From positions 673,001-737,000 of the forward strand of contig JARZZO010000013.1 of assembly GCA_030544215.1 (NCBI GenBank): DNA of 64,000 nt. The letters run 5' to 3'. The notes below the pieces were generated by a model. It had not been told where the DNA came from, did no database searches, and was given only the letters and a program-made list of their open reading frames with translations. The stretch's first letter is position 1, and every line of letters starts with the position of its first letter. Shown piece by piece: positions 13,794-25,700 of this stretch. Origin of the DNA: Zantedeschia hybrid cultivar (Eukaryota > Streptophyta > Magnoliopsida > Alismatales > Araceae). The position numbers and the translations under genes are program-made.

Positions 13794-16700
13794 AAGGCAA
13801 GGCGTGTGACATTGGAGCTTACATGAACCCCAAGGTGGTACCAGTACTGCACTTATGTCCACAGTTGGGAGTTGATACTGTGACCTTAGGATAGTTGAAT
13901 AATGGTTAATGGTCAGACTAAGTCATATATTTCATTAACTATTATATTTTTAAGTAGAAAGGAAGTGTAGTTGATTAGTGGATTGAAATAGGTCTTTCCT
14001 TTTTCTTGTTCTAAATAAAGAGGATAAGGTTGGTTCCTGATTTTTACCCTAAACTTATATTTTATTCTTCTATGAGCATTGATTCCCCAAGGATGGATGT
14101 TCTGAGTTTACCTTTACCATTTTCATCCTTGCCTAAATCTTTGGATTCTTCATGACCCCGGATTGTTGAAATAAGGATGATGATGATGATGGCACACTTC
14201 TTCATGCTTCTTATTCATCTTTATTGGCATTATTTTTTTCTTTTGAAAGTGTTATTAGTCTTGAAAATTCATTCATTGAACGAGTAAAAGATTAAATTAG
14301 ATTTGATTGGATGATACCAACTAAATCAAGTGCTAACTTTCATTTATTATTGAATTAACCATTCAACTTACTATCGGATATTTTGTAGGGATTTTTGCAT
14401 ATATACCCCTAGAATCTATCATATTTGCATGTATACGCCTGACTCCCATGTATTGTAAAAAATACCCTAAAAAATCTCACACGCGTTGCAACTATGCCCT
14501 TATTGTTACATCCATTTGTTAAAGTGCGGTTAAAGCTATGAAATACTTAACCTAACCTTGGGTTAATAGTCAGAGGGTTGGGTTTAGTGTTAGTCATGTG
14601 CTTCTTGTTCCTGAAGACCCTCCTGCTATCGGTGGCCACCAGTAGCGAGGCCAGAGCCATTGCAACCGGTTCCTTCTCCGAACCCTTCGTCTCCATCATC
14701 CTCACCTGATGCACTTGGCCTCCCTTATCTCCTTTGCCACCTTACTGCTCCTGTTTGCCAACTCATAACGAGTCCTTGCGGTCTCCATCTTTGTGGCCAT
14801 GTTGCCGCTACCCAGGGGCTCCTCGGCACGCGCAACGAACCTTGTGGCCACAAGGTGCTCGACATTGTGCCGGCAAGAGGCCAGGTTGTGCAGCATCCCC
14901 GCCGCGGGCTCCAAATTACATACGTCGCCATCCCAGTAGTTCTTGAGGTAGTCGACACCGCCCTCCCTAAAGATCAACAGCTTGATGTCTTCACCATCCC
15001 CTAATGCAAGGGTGCGTAGGCACGCCACCATGTTCTCCTATGCTGTGACGGTGCCCAACGAACACAACCTCACCAGGACGGGGACCACGCCCTCTCCTCA
15101 GAGAAGGCCGGGCAGATCTCCTCGATGGCGGTGAGGTTTTTGAGGACCCTGGGGGCGGCGGCTTGGGAGGACGAGGTCCTTCCTGGCAGATCATGAGAAG
15201 GTAACATACACCGCCGCGGCAGTCGAAGGCTCTGGCGTTTTCCTTGGTGAGGGTCAGGGCTTGTAGGGCAACGTAGAGCTTCTCCTTGGCCGCTCCGCCA
15301 TAGGAGTCTAGTGCCCGCGCGAGGTGGTTCAATAGCAGGATGGCCTTTGCCACCGGGACATGGTGGCAGCTCTCAATGGAGGACACTTAACACGTTCTTG
15401 TCGTCCTCTTGGAGAAGCTCAATGCGCTTGTCTAGGGCGACATTTTTGGAGGCTGCGTTGTTGATCTAGAGGCAAGTAACCCGGTTCCAATCCTTGATGT
15501 AGACGGGCTTGCGGCGGGAGCCCGGAGGGAGCGGCATGGGGCGGTCCGCGGCCGCCTGTGGGGGGTCTAGCAGGGCGCCTATGAGGAGGAGGTTGACGTC
15601 GGCGATGTGCTAGTTGAGGGCGCGACAGTGGCGATGATGTCACTCTGGGTGCTTGCCAGCGGGGGTCGGAGGAGTGGCAATAGAGGGAGAGGGAGAGGAA
15701 GGCGGCAAGGGTGTCGGCGAGGGAGCAAATGTCAACAGAGAGGGAGTCATAGTGGAGGTGGGGGAGGTTGGAGAGGTTGACGCGGAGGCGGTCGAGCATA
15801 GGTGGAGCATATACATCATATTCCTTACTATTTAACAATTTTGTAACCCTAGGGATATAATCGCAACATTTATGAGATTTCTAGGGGTATTTTTTACAAT
15901 ACATGGGAGTCAGGGGTATAGATGTAAATACAGTAGATTCCAGTGGTATATATGCAAAAATCCCTATTTTTTATTAGAATATACCTGTTGAAGATGAGAT
16001 GTTGATCCGAGAACGGCTCTTAGGGATGTGTTCCATGGCTCATGCCCTTAAATTTGTCGATCTGAGAATAGATCCCGACTATGTCTTTTGCTGCTCTTAC
16101 CTTTGGTTTCTATCAAAGAGAAAAGGGTCAGAATGGGTCCTGAGATTCCTTGGGGGATCCCACTCCGATGCTTAGGTCAAACAAGAGTATGAGAAGCGAA
16201 ATGGTAGAATAGTGAACTTCGTTAAGACAGACCTCTTGTGCCCTTTTTATAGGGTGGCAAGGTAAGGTGGACGATTAGAATTAGCGATGTGGGAGTAATG
16301 ACTTGGAGAGGTGTAGGTACCGGATTGGTTGAGGATGCTTATGGCGGATCATGCCTTATCTCATTGGATTTGTCGGATTGTCGTATCGAATACTTCGTAT
16401 CCGATCATGAATTCGGACCCGATTTCCCCAACATAGGCCCTCTACACTCTTGGTCCTAAACGAGCTTCTTGGAAATAGGGTTGAGAGCATGGTTGGTAGT
16501 ACCGGTACGTACAATACGTACCGGTATCGGCCGACACCGGTACCACCCCTACAAAGGGTATCGGTCGATACTGGGCCGGTACCGATACCCACCGATACTG
16601 GTACCGGTACCGGTACTGCCATCCATGGTCGAGAGTGTCTCATCATGACTGTACAACTTCTTAGTTGCATGTGTTGATCGCATGGATTGCGGAATCGGCC

Positions 16701-19700
16701 GATTCCGATCGGAATCGGCGGGTTCTGATCCGATTCGGGGGGGATTTCACTGTTCCCCCCCACCGATTTGAAAAAAAAAAAAGAACGGCCGAAATCGGCC
16801 CGAACCGGACTAGATCGGGGCCGGACTGGCCAGATCGGCCGGTCCGGACCCGATCTGGTCCGGTTCGGGCCGGTCCCGATCCCCCCCTTAAGGTTTAAGG
16901 GTTTAGGGTTTAGGGTTTAGGGTTTAAGGTTTAGGTTTTAGGTTTTAGGTTTTAGGGTTTTAGGGTTAAGGGTTAAGGGTTAAGGGTTTAGTGTTTTAGG
17001 GTTTTAGGGTTTTAGGGTTTAAGGGTTGAGGGTTGAGGGTTGAGGGTTGAGGGTTTTAGGGTTAGGGTTTTAGGGTTAGGGTTTTAGGGTTAGGGTTTTA
17101 GGGTTTTAGGGTTTAGGGTTTTAAGGTTTAGGGTTTTTTTATGGATGTACATGAATTGCATTCATTCTTATTGTACATCAATTGAATAATATGTATGTAA
17201 TTTTTTTTGATTTTTTTTGATTTTTTTTTATTTTTTAATCTGGCCGAGTCGGACTGGCCAGACTTCATCTGGATCGGCCGACTCGGCCGATCCGATCCGA
17301 GTCGGATCGGGATCGGCGGGTCCCGATTCGGGGACCCGATCCGATCCGGAATTCCTTGGTTGATCGGGTGTGAATCTTGAGGGAAATCGAACTGTCGCTT
17401 TCTTTTATATAAAGGGAGGAGTAGTCTTGTTCTGTGTTAGTTTATTCGCGTATTATATGCGTATTATATGCGTCCGTACGTATATTTGAAAAAAACGGAC
17501 GTATGCCGAATAGTAGCCAAACATGCGGTAAAATTCGCGTCTTTTACTGTTGGCCGTATTATACGGGAATAATACGCCATACGTATTAAACGGACGGTAA
17601 AATTCTGCCCATGCCCATTTGGCCCGGTTACTCGGCGGCCCAGTTCTGGCCCACTCCCTAGTCCCTCCAACCCTAAATCCCCAAAACCTGTTACCCCCAA
17701 AGCATCCCGAGCATCCAGCAGCGCCGTCGTCCTCGTCCCCGAGCATCCAGCAGTGCCGTCGTCCTCGAGCATCATCGTCGCCGTCGTCGCCGCGCCAACG
17801 CCACCGCTGAGCCACTGCCGCGCCAACGCCACCGCTGAGCCACTGCCGCCGTCGCCGCGCCAACGCCACCGCTGAGCCACCGCCGCCGTCGCCGCGCTAC
17901 CGCCACCGCTGAGCCACCGCCGCCGTCGCCGCGCCACTGCCGCCGGTAGCTCAAAGCCCCCCTCTTTCTCTCCCAAGAGTTCGCTACCTCCCCCATTCCC
18001 TTTATTAAAGGGGATCTCCATTGGGCCTCCACATTTGGGAAAACAGTGAGAAAACCCTATCTTCCTTCCTTCAGCCATGTCCTCCTCCAGCGCCATAGCT
18101 GCCTCCTCAAGCCGACCACTGCTGCACCACTGTCCCTAAATAGCTTCACCACTGCAAGACCCACCTGACTCGCACTCCTCTTGAGCTGGCCTTTAGGTCT
18201 CTTTCCTCTTTCTACACACATATGTTTGCTGGTTGCTTTGTTTTGTGGTTTTTTGTGTTTGCTTATGCTATCTTATTCTGTAGGGCATCTTTTTTATCCG
18301 ATGTGTGCTTATATCTATTTTTCTGGTGTTCTTTCCATTCAACGCTTTGGATTTGGCATGAGATTGTAGGTTTTCTGCGTTCCCACATGGGTTTTCATAT
18401 CAACATTGCATTTTTGTTCTTCTTCTGATTGATTTTTTTCTGGGACATCTGTTTGGATGGTGGTTTTCAGACCTACTCTTAAATTCTTGGATGCAACCTA
18501 TATAACACAGTTCTTTTCAATCTTCCATCGGTCTTTAAATGGACAAAGGCCCTACCGTGCAGTTTGCATTAACCAAGAGTCCAATGGAGTGAACAATGTT
18601 AGAAAGAGAGATGAGGATACCATGCAATTTGACGTCCTTGTTTAGTGATGTAAGCTTAATGTGGCATCTTTTCTTTTATCATAGATCTAACCATGAACAA
18701 ACATCAGACAATGAAACAGGTTTGACATCTATGGAAGGATCTTGAGATACAACACATGTTGCTAGAAGTTTGCTAGTCCTATCCAACATCTAGAGATACA
18801 TCACGTCTTATTATCAGGAGCACTTAGGTGAGTACATATTGATATGATAAGGGAAAGTTGATGATACAAAACAGTGCAAAAAAAATTGAGGTGGAGACCT
18901 TTAGGACAGCCGACCCATCCGAGGTGCCTAGGCAGGCTGCCGAATCACATAGGCAGCTGCTTTTAAAACAGTGGTTAAGAAGTAACCAAAATAGCTGCCT
19001 CACTCTTGGAGCGCTTGCCTTGCTAACAAGGCAGCCTGCCTAGTCAGTCAGCCTACCATTCCCAAGAGCTTTACGGGATCGGATGAATGAAAGTTAAAGC
19101 TAGGCATGTTTGTACTAGTTTGGATGGGAATCGTGTGATATTCTGCTAGAATACTACTTATGAAAAGAAGAAATCATACGATGCTGGAATATGATTTTTT
19201 AGTTTTGCAAAGAAGTAACTACACTGTATGCACAAATGGCCAGATCTGTGGCCACCTAGTATGCATGTTTTACACTCTGTTTTTTGAATTTTTCATGTTT
19301 CTAACTGAAATCTTTAATTTTCTGTTTTTCTTGGTATAACTTGAAGGAATTAGAGTTTTTTGACCATACGACATTATATTTAAGTATTTACAATAGCATT
19401 TCGTTTCTCATGAGCACTATAGTAAATTTTACTTTTTCCTACCTTTCCTACTTTTAGGACTGTAAACGGGTAGGATACGGATATGGAAACATGTGTTTCT
19501 GTTTTTCGATTCCGATAACGATAACCTGTTTTCGTTTATGATTTTGATAAGATTAAAAAGTGTATTTTCTGTTTCTGTTTCCGATAAAATTGGAAAGTCT
19601 ATTTTCCGTTTCCAATTTCAATATCGGAATAATTACCGAAAATTACTAATTTCTTATTTTATTTGTTTAAAACATATAGAATGAGACCTAAATATAACTA

Positions 19701-22700
19701 ATACGCCTTAGTATATTAGATAACTCAATCTCCCCTCTAGGACAACATAGACGATAGCAGCATATCCGACAATTTCTCAAAATTTATTTTCTACTCACCA
19801 AGGGATAGAGAGGCACCAGATTTTTTGTAGGTACACATCTTTATGGTTATATTTACTTTTTCTAGTTTTGAATAAGTATTCTATATGCGTATTTTTTAAT
19901 CACCAAATTGTGCATATTGGATTTTACATTTTGGTGTATTCTTGAGTTTAGAAATTTTATAGTATAGTGTATTTTTTAGATGCATATATGATTTGTGTTC
20001 TACTATGATCATGTTCTATGTATGTTATAGGCTTAACATTGTGATATGTACATATAGGAAATTATGGTGAGGCCAAAGCAAAAATTTTGGGATTATGCAG
20101 AGGATCTAAATGGCCGATTCAAGTGTAAATTTTGTGAGAAAATATATGCATGAGGAATATCACGTGTGAAGTCTCATTTATCTGGCGTATCAGGCCGTGA
20201 TATTCAAGTTTGTCCTAATGTGTCTGAGGAGATTCAAGCAGAAGCCTTTCTTGCTATTGAAGGATCAAGTAAGAGGAGTAAAACTACAACAAGTTCATCC
20301 ACTGTTAATGAGAGCATAATAGGATCATCTTCTTCTTACCGTGTCTCAAGTGGAAATATGCATCAAACAACAATTCCGACACTTACATCTAAAAAGGACA
20401 AGGTAAATTTGGAGAGGAAGATCACTAATTTTTTTGTGATGAACAACATCTCATTTAATGTGATCCAAACAAAATCATTCATTGAAATGATGAAAGCTCA
20501 AGGAGAATATGGAAGTGGATTTATTATTCCTAGTTATTCATATCTTCGAACTAAGTTGATTCCGGATTCTAGAAAGGAAGTTGAGGAGTATGTTGCTAAT
20601 GTGAAAAAGTCATGGGTGACAACTGGATGCACATTGATGTCGGACTCATGGACTGATTTGAAGAAAAGATCATGGGTTAATGTTCTTGCTTATTCTCCAC
20701 AGGGAGCTGTTTTCTTAAAATCTATTGAATGCTCAGCACATAGATTGACATGAGAATTTCTTTGCAACATTCTCTCTACTGTGATTGATGATATTGGTCC
20801 TCAACATGTGGTTCAACTTGTCACAGATAATGCTTCTAATTATGAATCTGCAAGTGATATGCTTATGGGAAAGTATCCACATTTATACAAGATTCGTTGT
20901 GCAGCATATGGTATCAATTTGCTTTTAAAAGATCTATATGTAAATATTTCTTGGATGAGAGATGTTATTGATGATGGAAAAAAAATTGTTGACTTTATGT
21001 ATAAGCATACACTTGTCTTAGAGATGATGAGAAAACACACGGAGAAGAAAGAATTAAAGTGGCCATGTAAGACAAGGTTTGCCACTAATTTCTTAATGAT
21101 TCAATCTATTTTGGATGTGGAAAATGGTTTGAGGATATTAGTTGCATCTTCTGAGTGGAGAAGTGTAAATTATACAAAATCTCCTATTGGAATGGAAGTT
21201 ACTGACATAATTCAAAAGGAATCTTTCTGGACAGAGGCTAAAGAATTGATTGAAGTACTTGAGCCACTTGTTCGAGTACTCCGTTTAGTTGATGGTGAGG
21301 GTTCCACTTCAGGTTACTTATATGATGCTATGCATAGAGCAAGAGAAATGTTGAGGCAACGAACAGAAGCAAATCGGTTCAAATATGTTCGAATGTTAGA
21401 ATTATTTGATACAAGAAAAAAGAAGAATATTCTTCATCCTGTTCATGCAGCTGCAACAATTCTCAATCCAGCTTACATGTGTAGTTCTTCTTTTGTAGAA
21501 AATGATGATATAAAGGCAGGGATTGATTATGTCTTGTCCAAAATGGTAAAGGAAGATGAGCGACCTAATTTTATGAAAGAATTGATGACATACCGCAATA
21601 AATCTCAGAAATTATTCACTTGCACTGGAGTGACATTGATGGAAACTAATCATCCACGTAAGTATGATACTTTTATATTATATGTTTCTTTTTACTTCAC
21701 ATACTTATCATGTTTAACCTTTCATTTGTAGGCATTTGGTGGGATTATATAGGAAGTGATGATCACTTTCCTATTCTTTGGAAGATTGCTATCAAAATTT
21801 TAAGTCAACCATGTAGTTCATCGGCTTGTGAGCGTAATTGGAGTGCTTGGGAAGCGGCTCAAACTAAAAAAAAGAATAGGTTGACCCCTGAGATGTTGGA
21901 AGATTTGGTGTATGTGAGAATGAACTCATTAATGATGTCAAAATTAAGGAACGTGAAGAAGAAGATTTGAAGCCAATTGATCTAAGTAAGATTAATATAC
22001 TTGTGGAAGAAGATGTAGTTGAAGAACGAGATGATCAAGATGATGATGTTGGAGATAGTCAAAACATGGCATGGATGACAAACTCATATGAGGAGACATT
22101 TGACGAACAAGCTTTTTTCACTAATGTCAACTAGTATTTTACTTTGGTTATTGTAATTCTAAGATGAATTGTATTTGTATGTTTATGTTTTGAACATCTT
22201 ATGTATTAATGACTTTTATTGTGTGATGTGGTGACAACTAAAACTTTTAGATGGTAATGTTATTGTTTTTTTAATTCTTGTGGCCATATAAGAAATATGC
22301 ATCCGTATTTTTCACTACGAATTTATCAAACTTTCCGTATAATACTCCGTATGTTTGCCGTTCCGTATTTTTAAAATAGGCGTTTTTTTGACCGAATTTT
22401 TGACCGTCTTATTCAAAATTTAACTCGAATTATACTCATACGTACTTTTGCCGTATTATACCCGTCCCGTATTTAACTAACTATGGTCTTGTTTCATTGT
22501 CACGTCTTCAAAGCACTCGACTTTCTTGGGGAGTTCTTGCAGAGAGATCTTAGGCGGTAGAGTCATTTGGCACCTTTCTCGTCATAAGTGCGCTTCTTAT
22601 CATTTTTTCTTTTGTTTTCTATGTTTTTTGAGTGGGGAAGCGACTAGTTGCTCGAGGTATACCATGTTGGGGGATGAGGGGATTCCTGCTTCACAAGGTT

Positions 22701-25700
22701 GGGGGCTAGAACTCCCCGAGTTACCTGAGGAAGAGTCCGAGTTTACAGATTCTACCTCAAAAGAAGATATTGACGTGATGGAGGAAGAAGGCCAGAGAGA
22801 TGTCAGTAAGTTGAAGGAAAGCAGTCAAGAGGAGAGGAGGCTCAATCTGCCTCGATAGAGGGCTCCTCGATGGTTGCTTCGACGTCCGCTAGTTCTTCTA
22901 GGAAGCCACCTGAGATGGTAGCACATTTAGGGTCCTCTTTAACTCACTAAAGAAATAGAATATAGATGTAGGAAGATTAGACTACCTAATCTTTATGCCC
23001 CCATTGTAGTTGGGCTCGATATCATGGCTAACGCCGACTTGAATAATGCCATCTGTATGCACGATGAAGCCTCAAAGTCGAGGCTGAGATTTCTCTTACA
23101 CCCCCTAATTGTCTCTGCTCTCAATCATTACAACCTTACTGTTGCATAGTTCACGCCCAACAGTTGGCGGACTATGGCTGACTTCTTTATGGCTTGCCAT
23201 AATAACCATGTAAAACCTACCCTTTCCCTTTTTTTATATTTCTATCACTTGCGGGCGAGTCCAGCCCACCGAGATTGGGTGTACTTCGCAGCTCACCCAA
23301 ATAAATCTATTGTCAGGAATGGTCCTTCGTCTATTCACCTCTAGAAGCACTATTTTTTCCTTTTGGAGAAGTTGGGAGGATGGGATATCCCATTGGCATG
23401 GGGCAAGTTAGACAATACGAAGAATGATGGCCCCGGTCTTATTGAGGACGAGATAGGCACCACCGAGGTACTCCTCAGTGCTGTCCCTCCACAAGTTTGA
23501 GTACTCCTGGACCAACTTCTCTGAAAAGGGGACATCACACCACCTCTCCCGGAGATGACAAGTGAACAAGCCCGTTTTCATTTGGGTTATGAGCAACTAA
23601 GTCTTCCTCATTTCCTCTCTTTTTTCTCAGGTTAGGAATGGAGGGAGGTCATGATGGTACTCGGAAGAAGGTGACTAGCGATCCGAGAAGCATGACCAGT
23701 TTATTGAAGCAGAGAGAGAAGAATAAAGAGAGAAGAGCTCTTCCAACGGCCATGGTTCAAAGAGGCAGAGGTCTTCTGACGTTGTTCAAGTCTTAAATGA
23801 GGAAACTCGGGATCGTGGGAAGGCTCCGATCACCATGCCCAAGAAACCACTGGTTCACAAGTCAGAGACGGCCCAATATGTTCCTGACTGGACCATGAGC
23901 AACGAGGACGAAGTCTTTGGTGATGCTAAGGTGGTAGAGCAGCTGATGTGGGGTATTTGCACTCTTAAGGGGCGCTAAGTGATTTGACCTCTCCCATACT
24001 GGACCTTTTACCATGAAAGCTGCAAAAATATGAACCTCGCCGCCAATTATTTCCACTTTCTCTGCGTCAGCCACTAGAAGGCGACGAACAATATGATGGA
24101 GGCCGATAAGAAGGGTCAAAGTCATGTCGCTACGAGTCAAAAGTTCAAAGAGGAGGTGACCGAGCTCGAGGGTGAACTTCGGCAGAGCAATGAGGCCCTT
24201 CGGCATGCTCGAGAGGAGGCTATTACTGAGTACAAGGAGTCCTCAGACTTTAAGCAGGACCTCGATGCTTTCAGCCTTGACTATTATCAAGGCAGTTGGG
24301 ATCAAGCCCTTTGCCAGCTGAACAAGCACTACCCTGATCTTGACGTCTCAATGTTAGACGTCACTGTCATTGATGATGACGGCGATGACATGAATTGACC
24401 ATACCAACAACTTTTGCAAGTGTAGCACTTTTTTGGAACTCGGACCTAGGCTTACCAGGTCCCTATTGGGGTCCCCCCCCTTTTTTTGTTTTCAAGTCAG
24501 TACGAGCCCTCTTTTTATGGCCGACTTGGGCACATGTAAATGCATTATAGAAAGGGTATATCTTACCTTTTAATGGGTGCCTTTGTCGTATTAGCTCTAC
24601 TTGTATTCCTTATGAGATGGCGGTTGACCTGCTAAATTTTAGGCGCGTGGCCTTTTTTAAGAAGTCAGTTGGACCAACCAACACTTGGACGCTTTGCCCT
24701 TTTTGACAAGTCAATTGGACCTGCCAACACTTAGGTGCTTCGTCTTTTTGAGAAGTTGTTTGGACCTATAGTCGCTTAGCCTTTTTCGAGAAGTTGGTTG
24801 GACATGCCAACACTTAGGCGCTTAGCCTTTTTTGGGAAGTCGGTTGGACCTGTCAACACTTGGTGCTTAGCCTTTTTCGAGAAGTTGGTTAGACCTGCCA
24901 ACACTTGGGCACTTAGCCCTTTTTGAGAAGTCGGTGGACCTGCCAACACTTAGGCGCTTAACCTTTTTTAAGAAGTCGGTTGGACCTATCAACACTTGGG
25001 CACTTAGCCCTTTTTAAGGAGTCGGTTTGACTTACCAACACTTACAGCTCATGTCATTCAACAAGATTTCATTAAGGAAAGTACAATTGTAGATTTTCTA
25101 CGTTCCAAGATTGGGGAATGTCAGCCCTGTTAAGAGTTTGTAGCCGGTATGCATCATTCTGCATCGTGATAACTACATATGGCCCTTCCCAGTTGGGAGA
25201 CAATTTACCCATAGGTCTGGGGTCTGAGACTTCTAACTTTCTTTGGACCAGATTCCCTAGCAAGATCTCCCTAGGGCGAACCTTGGCATTGAAGTATTTC
25301 TTCATTTGTTGCTGATATATCTCGTGATGACTTTTTGCCTCAGCCCTGTGTTCTTCTATCAGGTCCAGTTCTCGATGCATCGACTCATCATTCTCTTGGA
25401 AATCATATGCTTGTGTTCTCGACGAACAAAAATAACTTCAACTGGAATCACTGCTTCCATCCTGAAGGCTAATGCATATGGAGACTCTTGTGGCAGACCT
25501 TTGAGTTGTCCTGTAGGACCAGATGACACTGTATAACTCGTCAGCCTAATTCCCCAAGCTATTATAAAGGTGAGATTTCAATCCCTTTAGGATGGTGTGG
25601 TTGGTGACGTCGACTTGTCCAGTGGCCTGCGGATGAGCTACACATGTAAAATGTTGTCGGATGCCTAGGGCTTCACACTGACCGTAGAATTTTTTGCTGT

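Larger units (their letters stand above)
17432..22485 (+). mobile_element. Complete hAT transposon (hAT-1), 5.05 kb
   Basis: A perfect 8-bp target duplication GTCTTGTT lies at 17424-17431 and 22486-22493. Imperfect terminal inverted repeats: the left starts CTGTGTTAGTTTAT, and the right reverse complement starts CATAGTTAGTTAAAT. Both ends hold subterminal arrays of CGTATTATACGG/CCGTAC words within about 170 bp. It encodes a BED-DUF659-hATC transposase on the + strand. It sits inside the Tat element between the 3' LTR and the antisense frame. Confidence 0.9.

Noticed and set aside
16356..16763. Frames with Gly-Thr-Gly/Tyr-Arg-Tyr repeats over the GGTACC tracts (also 37130-37399 and 54435-55073)
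   Set aside because: These are translations of MITE family A word arrays. Similar peptides appear in all frames because the words are self-complementary.
16890..17133. True chromosome end
   Set aside because: The tract is degenerate, only 240 bp, internal to a MITE with an intact 8-bp duplication, and flanked by retrotransposon DNA on both sides.
17464..18096. Minus-strand frame of 210 codons rich in Trp/Arg/Gly
   Set aside because: It translates the GC-rich 36-bp tandem repeat of hAT-1. There is no domain, and overlapping frames are equally long.
24640..25050. Possible CRISPR-like array of regularly spaced repeats
   Set aside because: Units are contiguous, degenerate and without unique spacers. 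They form the spacer tandem repeat of a Tat retrotransposon in a plant genome.
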